Shown here: in pieces, positions 33,895-45,484 of the stretch | How the letters are laid out: every line of letters starts with the position of its first letter | Numbering within the stretch: the stretch's first letter is position 1 | Assembly (NCBI RefSeq): GCF_032854445.1 | Contig: NC_088306.1 | Location: 24,277,764-24,341,763, forward strand | Source of the DNA: Liolophura sinensis | Taxonomy: Eukaryota; Mollusca; Polyplacophora; Chitonida; Chitonidae | Direction of reading: 5' to 3' | Length of the DNA: 64,000 nt | Position numbers and translations under genes: made by a program | The notes under the pieces: model-generated | Databases searched by the model: none | What the model was told of the DNA's origin: nothing | What the model saw: only the letters and a program-made list of their open reading frames with translations

Positions 33895-34035
33895 GGCTGT
33901 TATTCATTGATTACATGTGACCATTTGCCAACTTCTGCACTGTTCGCTTCTCTGGTTTTAATCTCTATTGATTAATTGTTACTCCCTATACTGTGTCTCT
34001 TTCATATTTTTATATTAACAACTTTCAAGTACAGT
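33895..34035 (-). repeat. Dispersed family C, reversed copy
   Basis: The complement reads TATAAAAATATG, then AACCAGAGAAGCGAAC, GTTGGCAAATGGTCACATGT, in the same order as the plus copies. Confidence 0.6.
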
Positions 34036-34230
34036 GACTTTTGTCAGGCTCCGTCACGTTTAAAAAAGAAAAAATGTCACTGCGTTCAGCGATGGACACA
34101 GATCAATAGATATTTGTGGTGACAATGTCGACTTAATTAGTGGGTAGAATTGCGCGTCAGCTGTAAATGTCCAGGAGTTAGCCTATGCATCTACGACACT
34201 TGCATCTAAATGGCCCTGGACTGCGGAAAG

Positions 34231-34526
34231 CGTCAAGTGTTAGTGTCCCTTTGTTCACCTTGCAGCGATTGTCTTTCCAAACTGGCTATAAGAATTCGAA
34301 TAAAGTAAGATTGTCTCGTTAGGTCTATCTAGCTCCTTTGATGTGTTCTTGGTTCTAGCAAGTGTATTGGAACCTTCGGCGTCAGTGTTAGTGTCCCTTT
34401 GTTCACCTTGCAGCGATTGTCTTTCCAAACTGGCTATAAGAATTCGAATAAAGTAAGATTGTCTCGTTAGGTCTATCTAGCTCCTTTGATGTGTTCTTGG
34501 TTCTAGCAAGTGTATGGGAACCTTCG
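34231..34526. repeat. Tandem duplication, 148-bp unit, 2 copies
   Basis: Units start at about 34231 and 34379 and differ at only a few positions (TTAGTGTCCCTTTGTTCACC and TTCTTGGTTCTAGCAAGTGT in each). Recent. Confidence 0.9.
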
Positions 34527-34559
34527 GTGTAAAAAACATGTCTTTTCCTTTGGATATGA

Positions 34560-34765
34560 AGTATAAATACTTAAGCACAGAGGGTAAAACCAGAGAAGAG
34601 ACGACAGCGTGATAGCTGGCAAGTGCTAATCACATAACCGGTAGCTTAAACCGTAGCTAATTACGCACCTCCTAGCACCATGGCTTAAGCAGAGTATGGA
34701 AAAAGAAAGCTGCAGCTGATTATACGTCAGTTGTTTAGAATTATTCAAAATTATTCAAAAAAATT
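34560..34765 (+). repeat. Dispersed family C, copy 5
   Basis: TATAAATA at 34562-34569, GGGTAAAACCAGAGAAGAGA, CGACAGCGTGATAGCTGGCA, then a deletion and CCTAGCACCATGGCTTAAGC. First landmark of the right half of the segmental duplication. Confidence 0.7.
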
Positions 34766-34807
34766 AACACACAAACATTAAATAATGTGAAGGCAAAAGA
34801 CTTACAC

Positions 34808-34956
34808 GTCCGTAAGTGGGAAGGTCTGCAACAGATGGTCGTGGGTTTCCCCTGGGCTGTGCCCGGTTTCCTCCCACCATAATGCAGGCCGCCGTCGTAT
34901 AAGTGTAAAATTCTTGAGTACGACGTAAATCACCAATTAAATAAATAAATCAATCA
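34808..34956 (+). repeat. SINE, main family, 3' part
   Basis: GTAAGTGGGAAGGTCTGCAA, GATGGTCGTGGGTTTCCCCT, CCACCATAATGCAGGCCGCC and an AAATAAATAAAT end. Confidence 0.88.
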
Positions 34957-35500
34957 AAGACTTAGAGCACAGGGAGCAACGTCCATTTTCGGCAAACTAC
35001 GGTGTAAAAATTGGTGTTCTCTTGAATGTGAGTTTAACACAAAAAAAAACTCCATACCTCTGTGACAAAAGACAACATTTCTGGTAAAGCGAAAGAAAAA
35101 TATGCTGTGTGATAGGTTTATAAGAAATTTCTACCTTTTCATCTGCGTGCCTTTAAGAAATGGCTTTACGTTGCAGTTCGGTCTCGCTTGAATTAGTCAC
35201 GGAGTACAGAAAGATACGTTGTAATCTAATAATGCCGCTATGTAGGAAGTTCCGGTGTGTGGACACATCGTGTTGAGAGCAAATACGATACGCTATTATT
35301 GCATGGACGGATGTCATCGGTCGGCTTCAATTCCTCTCACACTCACAGGAAGGATCACATCCCAGGGAGATCTCTAGCTTGGACACATTTCTGCCGCGTC
35401 GATTGATACTCGGAGAGATATATCGATATAGCTAAGACAAGTGTTTAAATGTATTAGATATAAGACGAGGAAAAGTTTCCAACCCATGTGACAGGGGGTG

Positions 35501-35730
35501 GGCCTCCGTGGCTCAGTTGGTTAGCGCGCTAGCACAGCGTATTGACCTATGAGCCTCTCACCAATACGGTTGCGCTGTTAATTCAAGCCCAGCCCATGCT
35601 GGCTTCCAATCCGGCCGTAAGTGGGAAGGTTTTGCAGCAACCTGCGGATGGTCGTGGGTTTCCACCGGGTCCTGCCCGGTGTCCTCCCACCATAATGCTG
35701 GCCGCCGTCATATGAGTGAAATATAGGTCA
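35501..35730 (+). repeat. SINE, main family, 3'-truncated
   Basis: GGCCTCCGTGGCTCAGTTGG head through ATAATGCTGGCCGCCGTCAT and a GTGAAATA end; the TTCTTGAGTACGG part and tail are missing. Confidence 0.9.
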
Positions 35731-36088
35731 AATCCATTTGACAGTGTATGGCTGTTAATGGAGATACAGTTACCAGGAATCCATTCTAGCTCGCTACCCA
35801 GAAATAGTGGGGCCAGGAAATCGTTTGTCAGTCTTTTAATAGACGATCTTTATTCCTAGAAAACCTCAGTGTAGTATTACCACGTCTATCGGCCATAAAT
35901 TGCAAGCATATGTCATGATTACAGATGCGACCTTGACTATTAGTACAAGGTCAAGTTGGAAGATTTACTATATTAACTATTTTGCGGTCAATCGCTTCGA
36001 TTAAAAGTACTGTGTAATATTTACTAACGATTTATAGCGCCACTTTCTAGTTTACGGGGGGAATATATATGTCCGATTTCACTATGAT

Positions 36089-36261
36089 TTATTTATTTAT
36101 TTGATTGATGTTTTACGCCGTACTCAAGAATATTTCACTTATACGAAGGCGGCCAGCATTATGGTGGGAGGAAACCAGGCAGAGCCCGGGCGAAACCCAC
36201 GACCATCCGCAGGTTTCAGACCTTCCCACGCACGGCCGGAGAGGAAGCCAGCATGAGCTGG
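36089..36261 (-). repeat. SINE, main family, 5'-truncated (minus)
   Basis: TTTATTTATTTATTTGATTG, GTTTTACGCCGTACTCAAGA and GGCCGGAGAGGAAGCCAGCA; ends before the tRNA-like head. Confidence 0.9.
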
Positions 36262-37749
36262 AGATTTCACTATGATGTTTCGGATCTACAACTGTACATT
36301 AAATGAACGACATAGCTTATTACTCGTTCTTTGGATTCAATGTCGTTTTAAAATTAGTTGTGTCTTGTTGTAGCTGACTGGTCTAAATGCCAATATATTT
36401 GTAGAAGACACCAGGTTTTATCAACCTCCGAGTTAATGCCGGTCTTATTTCCTCATGTCCAGCGCCTTGCAAGAACATTTCTCAGATAGCCGTTGATGAC
36501 ATTTGATGAATAATCCAACTTGGTCCTCCAGTTAGGATGTATGTGCTAACGCCTATTCTCAACACAATCAAGTACAAATAGGAGGCTATAAAACACAAAC
36601 AAAAATTAATCTTTAGACTAAACATCTGCATAAGTAAATCAATCAACCAATCCATCAATGGTTATTCTGTTTTATCCCGTTTTTGTTGAGTATTTACTCG
36701 TATCCTGTGTCTTTTTAAGTTATCTCTCAAAATAATTCTACTTTTTATTTAATTAAGTGAATGTTCTAGTTATTAAATTTGCGGAAGGTCGGGCAAATGA
36801 AGGTGGTTTTTGGATGCAACATTTACACGAATATTTCTGAACTCTTGTTTTTAGTCCACCATCATTTCAACCCACATCAAAAACGATCTACTAGAGTTAG
36901 GCACAATTTTTGTTTACTTTCATGAAAAAACGTTCTGATATTTGTTGTTAAGTATAAAGATTTATCTTCTTTGAATGCATCTAACAATAGTTTGTAATTA
37001 ATTGTTTTCACTCTGACATGAATATGACCCATGCGATGTAAAACAAACACACTGAGTCTACTTGTACATTAATTTTTTTAAGCTATACGTTCAGAAAGAA
37101 AATACGTTAAACGCTGTGCGAATGAGATGCCTCTGCGACCGTAAAGAATCAATGAGGTCAAAGGCCCCGGCTGACATACTAATTGCTCTGCGAAGCTTTC
37201 CATTTCGCCGGCCATGCACTAACAAAAATATCTCTCTTAGGCATTTAACACTGACTTCCACGTCGTCAGTCTGAATGTTAACAATGCGGTCAATTAACCA
37301 AGGTCACTCTGTGGACGTTCACAAGTGAGGAATACAGGATGAAATTGACTTTCCGTCATTTCCAGCGGCGCGACACTGTGATCTCTAATGCCACCTTTAA
37401 TATTACGACTACACTAATATCTTTTCTAGCATTATCTAAGTCATGTAACACCCTTGTTTTCGTGTACCAGAATCCCTAACCAATCATCTAGGTTGTATCA
37501 TTGTGGCTTTATACACTTTATACTACCTTTGTTGAGGAATTTGGATTCCATGCAAGTAATTCCCTAACTTGTCAGGTTCAAGCTCAACATAAATGTGATC
37601 ATTCTCGGAATTCCATCCACCTCACCTGCCGAACACTCTACGCTCTCGATCACTGAAGTGTGGTCTTATATACATTTCAGTGGATGACCATAGTTTGGCG
37701 ACTATGTCTAAGTGAGAACAGTTTACAAATAAGGTATAAAATTAACGGT

Positions 37750-38180
37750 TACATTTTATATTGTTCGGTGCCTACTGATGCTGTTGGCTGGTCGCGTAAG
37801 TAAATATTGACAGGGCGTCTAGAATCTGTGGCCTTGTGTTTTATGGTTGTGTCTAATCTAGGGCTCGTATGTTCATCGTTTAGCATGAACAGTTGCATTC
37901 AAAGCGCAACTGATATTCTAGCATGGTACAGGAGTTGAATACTGATTTCACTCAGTCGCCTAGAGCATACCTTGCGTCTTTCCAACATCATTGAAAACAG
38001 TTAAATGCTCCTCTTTGCATGATTCCGCCCTATATTCATGCTTTATATACTTTCTTAGTTATGTGTTGGTTTGTGTTATACGTCGTTTTGGGGGATTTGA
38101 CCTGCGATAATTAACCTGGAACGTCCTTACTGATTGACGGCTGGTATACGAATGTCTGTTTTGACGCATAGATCCCGCAG
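37750..38180 (+). repeat. Dispersed family B copy
   Basis: GCATTCAAAGCGCAACTGAT, TTTCACTCAGTCGCCTAGAG, CATACCTTGCGTCTTTCCAA, CTCTTTGCATGATTCCGCCC and TTATACGTCGTTTTGG, then TGGTATACGAATGTCTG. On the minus strand TATATAAAG (about 38042-38050) precedes a CAAG|GTATG donor-like site near 37972. Confidence 0.7.
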
Positions 38181-38246
38181 GCTCCCCCGGCCTCTGCTTA
38201 CCATAATGCTGATCGTCGTCGTGATCGGCGTAGATCACCCATAAAA
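38178..38246 (+). repeat. SINE, main family, degenerate 3' fragment
   Basis: CTCCCCCGGCCTCTGCTTAC, CATAATGCTGATCGTCGTCG; diverged. Confidence 0.5.
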
Positions 38247-38695
38247 AACATAAATATATAAATCTAATTTTATCGGCTGTGAACAAACAAGTTGAAATTC
38301 ATTTTAAAACATAAGGATTTTATCATTGTCGTATATAAACCAAGAATAACAACAGTAACAAGATACGAAAAGTAAATCTCAGATAAAACAGGATAGCACA
38401 GGGTGCAGAACATTAAATAGGACAATTTCAACAGACAGCTGAACTTTCCAATATCTACCACAGTGCTGTGAAGTCCTGAAGAATAAAAAAACATGTTTAT
38501 TTCGTTTTTTAATAAGAGTCTTAGCTTATTTGTTAAATGTAGTTTAGCACACAGTCATTGCATCTTTCTGTGAAATTGGAAATCTGTGATCTGTGCAGTC
38601 AGTGTACAGTATGTAGGTGACCTTGTGTCTAGGCATTGTCACTTAAAAAAGGCACCGCTTGAGAATCAGACACTTAGGAATAAGTAAAAGGTTCG

Positions 38696-39727
38696 TTATC
38701 TAGCGTAAACTCTGGGATCTCCTCTGTGGTCAAGGGATGGACTGTGAGGTGCCCAACGAATCAACTGAAGCAAACACTTCCGAAAATTTTTCCCGAAGCA
38801 GATGTAAATGAACACTTTGCAGGCAAAACTGGAATAATATACAATTTGAAGAATTTGCTGAATGTTTAATTCCATCCTGCTGGCTGGCAATGTCGGTGTA
38901 GTCAGATCGATGATTAGATGCCGCAATTTTATTATATGACTAGGCAGGGTAAGAATCAGATAGGAACCGGAAATAGCCGTTAGCATTGTAGTCACTCTCA
39001 TTACGCAGACGTTCCGCGAGAGGTAGCGCCTACACGCGAGGGACACATGATTTAAAAGGGGCTTCCCCGGCGTCGGTCGTCTCTGAAACATGTTTACGGC
39101 TATTGCGACCAGCATATAGGTGATCATTCCATATGGCAAAATCAGTGTAATGGCAGTGTCGATGTATGTTGCGGCCTTCGTCAGATGAACGTATTCCTCC
39201 ATTACAGTACACTGATACTTTCCTGTCGCACGCTTCACGCCCGTAGTCCATAGGGAAAAGGAGTACAACACCACTCCCAAAATCACCAAAGTGATGACGA
39301 TGCACACACTTCGTTTGACATCGCAGAATCGAATGGCTTTCTTGGGATAATTGCACAATACGAAGTTTTCATTTGTTATACAAACTATGAACCAGACGGA
39401 GAGAAAACTGCACAAGTATGTGATGAATATGACAGTCTGACACCAGCCGGCTGTGTGAATCAAATCGACTTTTGCGAAGGCTAGCCACACAACGAATAAG
39501 GACAAAAGGAAAGCCGAATCACTAATGGCCGTCGCTGACAGGTACACGCTGCTAGAGTTTGCGCGGAGGCGCTTGGACAAAAACACTGCCAGGGACAAAG
39601 CATTGCCCAGCAAACCGAACCAGACGATAGTCGGCACGGCGTATTTCATTAACGATGAAACGAATTTCTGGAAAGGGTCGCTGCCTGGAAGTGTCGTATT
39701 TTCCCGGCCTATCGTAGAATTCTGCAT
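38696..39727 (-). CDS. Class A (rhodopsin-like) GPCR, peptide-receptor type, orphan
   Basis: Seven-helix cell-surface receptor of 343 residues. N-terminus MQNSTIGRENTTLP has two N-glycosylation sites. Helix 1 has GLLGNALSL (Asn42), helix 2 SATAISDSAFLLSL (Asp70), and the disulfide pair is Cys96 (GWCQ) and Cys173 (KYQCTV). Helix 5 has Pro199, helix 6 TLPSH (Pro262), and the helix 8 region is FGKNFRKCL. Two activation switches are altered: E-N-F (120-122) where most have DRY, and KVFIY (304-308) where most have NPxxY. Start: a longer frame begins with TTG at 39775, but an in-frame TGA at 39797-39799 and the lack of an earlier ATG make 39727 the likely start. A TTATTTTCCTTTTCAG acceptor ends at 39835, implying an upstream non-coding exon. 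A decayed copy lies at 28.7-29.3 kb. Ligand unknown; a neuropeptide is the usual guess for this type. Confidence 0.85.
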   Translation of the reverse strand: MQNSTIGRENTTLPGSDPFQKFVSSLMKYAVPTIVWFGLLGNALSLAVFLSKRLRANSSSVYLSATAISDSAFLLSLFVVWLAFAKVDLIHTAGWCQTVIFITYLCSFLSVWFIVCITNENFVLCNYPKKAIRFCDVKRSVCIVITLVILGVVLYSFSLWTTGVKRATGKYQCTVMEEYVHLTKAATYIDTAITLILPYGMITYMLVAIAVNMFQRRPTPGKPLLNHVSLACRRYLSRNVCVMRVTTMLTAISGSYLILTLPSHIIKLRHLIIDLTTPTLPASRMELNIQQILQIVYYSSFACKVFIYICFGKNFRKCLLQLIRWAPHSPSLDHRGDPRVYAR

Positions 39728-39850
39728 ATTCCTGTCACAACTTGCCGGGATGTTCTCCAGCACGTTCAGATCCAATTCTTCAGAAGATGGGGGAGTTCAT
39801 TGTACCACAGGACCAGGGTTTAATTAAGGTCTCTCTGAAAAGGAAAATAA
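39728..39850 (-). promoter_or_regulatory. 5' UTR part and splice acceptor of the GPCR gene
   Basis: On the minus strand TTATTTTCCTTTTCAG ends at 39835, followed by AGAGACC and about 107 nt to the ATG. The same acceptor block survives in the decayed copy (about 29251-29270), supporting a real intron in the 5' UTR. The first exon and promoter were not located. Confidence 0.55.
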
Positions 39851-40505
39851 CAGTATTAGAATCGAACAAGAATAGCTCACCATAACTCACGTAGCATACC
39901 AAACACCGACCTTCTTCTCTCGAATTGTCTCGGCTGATTCTGTTCGACTAGGAAAGGTTCTTTTTTTCATCGCGCGAGCAAGCATCAAATGGCAAACGAC
40001 CATATTAGATGTGAACAATCTGATGTCCTTAGTTATTGGGAAATTTCTCTTTGGGTTTCTTATGTGAAAGAAGAATATGATATCTGTTAACTACAATATA
40101 CAAACTTTACTGGTACAATAAATAAACGGGAGTGAAAATAAAAAACAAAAGATAGGCCTATATTTATGTCTGAACGGCACTGTATAAGTAGTTCATCTGA
40201 ATAGACATATTTTCCAGAGCAAATGAGATGCAGTATCTCTTAAAAGATGCCATTAGTCGATTTGAATTCGTTGCAGTACAATCGTAACAAGGACTATAGC
40301 CCAGCGATATAACTTGATTCAAGAATTTGCGTGTTGCAGAAAGAAAAGGGCAAGAACAACGATTGTCGCGAGAATGGTCTGGTGAAGAAATTATGTCGAT
40401 GCTTTTTGATAACGATTAACCATTAATAATAGACATTCCCCTAAACGTTCGTTTGAATTAAGATTCTCCCAATAAGGCTCATAATAAAAAAACACATCGA
40501 CGGAA
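39851..40505. other. Presumed 5' intron or flank of the GPCR gene
   Basis: No coding frame or recognised repeat. Confidence 0.4.
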
Positions 40506-40507
40506 AT

Positions 40508-40656
40508 TTATTTATTTATTATTTTATTTGATTGGTGTTTTACGCCGTACTCAAGAATATTTCACTTATACGACGGCGGCCAGCATTATGATAGGCGGAA
40601 ACAGGGCAGAGCCCGGGGGAAACCCACGACCATCCGTAGGTTGTGACAGACCTTCT
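40508..40656 (-). repeat. SINE, main family, 5'-truncated (minus)
   Basis: TTTATTTATTTATTATTTTA tail, GTGTTTTACGCCGTACTCAA, GGCAGAGCCCGGGGGAAACC. Confidence 0.9.
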
Positions 40657-40659
40657 CGA

Positions 40660-41270
40660 CAGAAATAGATTGTGTGGCTATATGCAGGAGATAACAAACG
40701 TCGATTTCCTTTAAATCAGAACAAATGTCGTCAAGAGCATTGTCATTTAAGTAATGCAATTACTATCACCAATATACATATTTTTATATTTCTCAACACT
40801 CAATTTTTTCCAGCAAGCATACAGTTACAGAGCAAGGATATAACCCCGGCTGTGACGCATTGAAACCTTCTTGGCAGTTTTCTGATCTCATTCTAGTTCA
40901 TCAAATAACAAGACTATAATTTCAACTTTGATATGTTTAAATCATCCTTACAAGGGTAGCAATGTGCCTAATGGTTCTGTATAAGTATTCCAATCGGTTG
41001 AAACTTCGTCGTCCTTTTCGACTTATAACGTATGAATGCGACGATATGCAGAAATTATTAAAACGTAATCTTCATTAGATTCGATCTTATTCACTTAACG
41101 GTATATTGATGAGCTGCTAGCTTTATACCACACATATAGCGACGGTTGTCAGAGAAATGTATCCACCTTCGCATGATGTAACTGAAACTAATGACTCTCC
41201 AGAGAGAACAAGTGAACACTTGTGTTAGTGCAATGCTCAAAACGATTTCTTCTCACGCCAACTTTACGAC
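40660..41270. other. Gene-free stretch
   Basis: No domain-bearing frame or recognised repeat. Confidence 0.4.
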
Positions 41271-41274
41271 AAGA

Positions 41275-41355
41275 CGCTGTATATCACCTGTTACGTGTGA
41301 CCATTTGCCAGCTGTCACACTGTCGTCGATGCTCCGGTGTTAATCTGTATGCGGT
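41275..41355 (-). repeat. Dispersed family C, reversed partial copy
   Basis: The complement reads CGACGACAGTGTGACAGCTG, GCAAATGGTCACACGTAACA, GGTGATATAC. It points leftwards towards the GPCR gene 1.5 kb away. Confidence 0.65.
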
Positions 41356-41359
41356 ACCG

Positions 41360-42095
41360 TCTTTATTTACAAGTAGGAAAAAGTCAACCAAAGATTAAGC
41401 CTTCGAACAATGTGGCAACCACCTTTGTTGGCGCTGGAGTTAAAGGATAGGTTTACTAACTCTCCAGTGTTCATGGTAAAGGAAATGGATTAGACCCACA
41501 TACTTAATACACATGAATCAACCCTAGGCAATCAGAAGAGTAACAAATAAGCCAATCCTGTGGGTACAAACCCGGCAATCTGTTTAGACATGGCATTCTG
41601 CACGTAGACCGGAACTCTACACGTTACCGAGAAAATTAATTGCATTAGGCCAACATTCTTCAAACTGGAAAAAAGGACTAGATCTATTGGAGTGTAATGG
41701 AAATCGAATTCGAGTTCTATCTGCTAACTAGTTGAACTATATCTAAAGTAAAATGGAAACTAATGAAATGATGCGAGACTTGCACATATGCTTATGGCTC
41801 TGAGGTGTGTATACAACGATTATGCCTGAAATGATTGGGGCTACATATTGTCCGTAAATGTATATGAAAACCCTGTTAAGAAGCCAAGTGTAAAAAGTTA
41901 CTCTTTAACAGCACATTCGTAAAATGTTGTGGTTTCCTTTTTGTATAATGGATAACCTTTCGCTCTAAAAATTAATTTGCACCTAAGCTGTGTACATAGC
42001 CTATTGTTCATTCACCCCTTTCCATCGTTTTAATTAATGTTAAATGCGGCAGTAAAGCAATGTAGGTAATTCTAGACCAGTGACGTCTGATATAT
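41360..42095. other. Gene-free stretch
   Basis: No domain-bearing frame or recognised repeat. Confidence 0.4.
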
Positions 42096-42099
42096 TGGA

Positions 42100-42174
42100 T
42101 TTGCCGCCGTCGTATAAATGAAATGTTCTTAAGAACGGCGTAAAACACCAATCAAATAAATAAATAAATAAATA
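42100..42174 (+). repeat. SINE, main family, tail
   Basis: GCCGCCGTCGTATAAATGAA, GAACGGCGTAAAACACCAAT, and an AAATAAATAAATAAAT end. Confidence 0.85.
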
Positions 42175-42209
42175 TATATGGCATTTAACAGCACGGTGTA
42201 TTTTTTACC

Positions 42210-42420
42210 TAATTCTGCCGAAGGCATGGATGGTGCTACGGGTGTAACTTGCTAGTATCTATGAACTTGCTAGTTTATATGAACAGTTGGAATAAAGTCC
42301 TGAGGTAAACTGACAGGGAGCCATACTTCACCGGTTACGTGTGACTGTGACAACTATTACTGTCGTGGCTGCCTGTGTTTTGCTCTCTGTTCAGGGGGCC
42401 TTTATATATATGTATTTATA
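42210..42420 (-). repeat. Dispersed family C, reversed copy
   Basis: The complement reads TATATATAAAGG (42399-42410), AACAGAGAGCAAAACACAGG, CACGACAGTAATAGTTGTCA, GTCACACGTAACCGGTGAAG, GTCAGTTTACCTCAGGACTT, then AGCACCATCC and GCAGAATTAGGTAAAA. Points towards the GPCR gene. Confidence 0.7.
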
Positions 42421-42424
42421 AAGT

Positions 42425-43925
42425 TCCGTGGGCAAACCGGTAAAGTATTACTCGTGCAATGCACGAAAACAATGGTCACCCCAGTTTGGACCTGAGTCTC
42501 CACTGAGCAGGAAATGCCTCATCTCACTGCTGCAATGACTGAACTGTATTAACACATTTGCTGCTCGAGATGAATCGAGTTGAAGCTATACCAATGCAGC
42601 TGAGCCTTTCCTGGCATTACAGCAATTCGCCTGCAGGCAGGACAAAACCCGGAAGAACGGGGGTTAATGCGACCGGGGTGACATAAATGTACATCCGCAC
42701 AACGGGTAGAGCAAATTCCTAACAAATGCGCAAGAAAATAAAATCTAACACCCTCAGTGTGTTTCTTTTGTACTGAGAGGAAAATGGTACGCTGTCTTAT
42801 CAGGGTAAGCCAAATTAGAACACCGAGAGAGTCGAGAAAAACTCCATTCAGTTTGGAGAGAATTCTTTTTGCAAATTACCCCTTCAAGCCAAAATCTCTT
42901 CTGAACTACCCTACAATTTTTGATATATATAGCTGTAAAATAACCTTTAAATACCGATAACGGAGAACGGAAAGAACCTTAAGCTGATGAGCGGTTCGGA
43001 TTTTAACCGGAAGCTACGCTTGGCTTTAACCAATAATTTCGCCAATCAAACAAGATGCTTAAAGGCAAACACAGATATTTCTACAGCCATTCAGAAATTC
43101 ACAAACCCAAGGATTCCGCCAATTTCGTGTGAAGCAAATCAAGGTTGTAATGAAATATCTTTGCAGAGATAACACATTAGTTCAATTTAGCCGCATGGAA
43201 TATAAAATGTTGCAAGAAGATCTGTTCGACAAGAACAGTAATGTTCTGAGGCATCTTCTCCAATTTGTTTTGCGAAAGCCTACAAAATCTGCCTGTCGGA
43301 GAAGTATAGAGGCTCTCCATTTGTGTCTACGTTATAAGAATAACCGAAAGCTGCGATCAATCTTACATCGTTTCAAATGCATCTACACCTCGATTTTTTC
43401 ATGTCTGGTTTGAAAATGTTCTCGCCTGGATATGGCTGAAATTTTGCCCATTTGGCGTTGAGCCCTAATCATTTATTCAAAATATTTATTTAGTTAAATA
43501 TTTTGTTTAATTAAATTGCTAGTAGATACCCTCTATTCTAATGGTGTCTTACCGTTCTTGAGGAAGTTGTGCAAAAACATAACATGGCAGTTAATTCTGT
43601 AATTAGTTTACACCCCCATTTAGCCTTTGAGAATACCCTCGCCCTCAATGACGTCACCCTGTCTGTGCATCTGACTGTCATCTAGACTCGATATGAAACT
43701 TACCATACATCTTGCCATATCATCTGCATTTGTGCTTGTTTATGTTTATGGGCAATTAGCTAGTTATTTTCATAATTACCCTCAAATAAAACTTTGTGTA
43801 ATAGTTCTTTTCCACGTATTCAGATTTTGTCCATGTGTTGTGTGTGTTGTGTGTGTTTAAATCGTTGACAAAAGCTTTGTTTCTGAGAACATCCATCACT
43901 CACGTGGGAAGCCTATGAATAAGTT
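42425..43925. other. Unassigned stretch with several short frames
   Basis: Plus-strand frames of 60-94 codons at 42757-42960, 42987-43172 and 43129-43413 overlap in different phases. The last (MKQIKVVMKYLCRDNTLVQF and on) is basic and leucine-rich but matches no family I recognise. They could be remnants of one decayed gene or chance frames. Confidence 0.35.
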
Positions 43926-43930
43926 TCAGT

Positions 43931-44171
43931 ATTTATTTATTTGACTGGTGTTTTAGGCCGTAACAAGAGTATTTCACTTATACGATGGCGGCCAGCATTA
44001 TGGTGGGAGGAAACCGGAAAACCCACGAACATCCGCAGGTTGCTGCGAAACCTTCCCAAGTACGGCCGGAGAGGAAGCCAGCATGAGCTGGGCTTGAACT
44101 CACGGCGACCTCATTGACGAGAGGCTCCTGGGCCATTACGCTGCGCTAGCGCGCTAACCAACTGAGCCACG
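43931..44171 (-). repeat. SINE, main family, full length (minus)
   Basis: TATTTATTTATTTGACTGGT, GGCGGCCAGCATTATGGTGG, GGCTTGAACTCACGGCGACC and GCGCGCTAACCAACTGAGCC. Confidence 0.9.
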
Positions 44172-44174
44172 AAA

Positions 44175-45480
44175 GTAAGCCTTGCTTTAACCTTTATCTA
44201 AATTGCTTTCCTTCGAACCCATTGATGGCGAATGCTGTTATTTTTGGACACATTGTAGGCCTTTTTTTACAGACAACCTTCTATTTAAAAAAGAAAAACC
44301 GAGCCGAAAATTGGGAGCTTTTCTTTCTCACAGAAAAGACAGCTGATAATAGCGTTAGTACATGTGTTATTTCCTTTGGTCAGGAAAGCTAGAGGATCCT
44401 TTTAGAAAAGCTAAATACGGCATATTAGTGCAAGCTTTCTTTGGGGCTTACGTTACCAGAGACCAGAACACATTCTAACCTCGTGTATTCTGAAACTCAT
44501 GTTCTGTTGAATCCAGAACACAAATTACACCTTTTCTTCCAGTCAGGATTGGGGCGTAGAATTTACACTGCCTTCTAATCTCGATGACAGGAATGCTTTC
44601 GAGGACAGACCTGACGAAAAGTAAAAAAAAAATGTTCTCTTCGAGAATAAGTCTCGGGCTTTTCCTACAACTTCCTTTTTTCCGTCAGTAAGCCATAAAG
44701 CCAATTTGGTTTCGTCCATTGAATAAAGTATGGCTCTATGCTAAACCTTTATTCGAAAATGACAGTTGTCATTTGGAATTTTGACATCGTTTAGATGCAA
44801 AACGGGTTAGGCAAGTAGGATTTCTGTGTACTTGTTTTTTTTCTGTATATGATAAACAACAGTTTACGTGTAACAAAAACATTATATGTTGACCTCATTT
44901 ATAAACGTTTATATCGAACATCAAATTGTACTCGTACGTCACAAAATAACGTTAGGTCTAGTTCAAACCACGAAATCACTTTAGGAAAGTTCTGTTCTGG
45001 GAAATTTGGTATTAACAAATGGTCGACTTTAATTGTACGTTTGTTTAGGTCGTCCTAGGTGATGCTCGTTGGAAACTTGCCAAGAGTCGGTGGTTTTATC
45101 CTAGCACCCCTGTTTTGCTGGTCTATGACATTGATCAACGTCTTATTAATTAAAAAAAGCAAACTGCGATTAACGTGGAATGGCAATCGCTAAAGTCAGT
45201 GGCATCAAGGTCCTTTTACCTACAGCGATAGTATAGATTGTAACAAGTTTTCCATTAGGGTAATTGTATTGATGTAATGAAAAGAACAGCTCGGACTGTT
45301 AACACATTATCCTGTATACACACATTGTCCAGTATTATGCATCGAATCAATGTGAAACCATCTCTTATGCCTCAACAAAGCAAGAGGAATAGTTTTAATT
45401 TTGACATTGTAAATTATCTTTACTTGGACAGCAATATACCAAAGGGTACTGCATATGGCGTGGACACACTTCGCGCCTGT
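44175..45480. other. Gene-free stretch
   Basis: Only short frames without recognisable domains. Confidence 0.4.
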
Positions 45481-45484
45481 AGCA

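Larger units (their letters stand above)
35200..37400. other. Right half of the segmental duplication, non-coding part
   Basis: Partner of 26280-27820 (anchors listed there). Contains two later SINE insertions (35501-35730, 36089-36261). No coding frame with a recognisable domain. Confidence 0.6.

Noticed and set aside
39728-39775. Upstream TTG start giving a 359-residue GPCR
   Set aside because: Not an ATG, and an in-frame stop lies eight codons earlier; ATG at 39727 is the first usable start.
43129-43413. 94-codon basic frame
   Set aside because: No recognisable family, splice context or homologue in the window; left unassigned.
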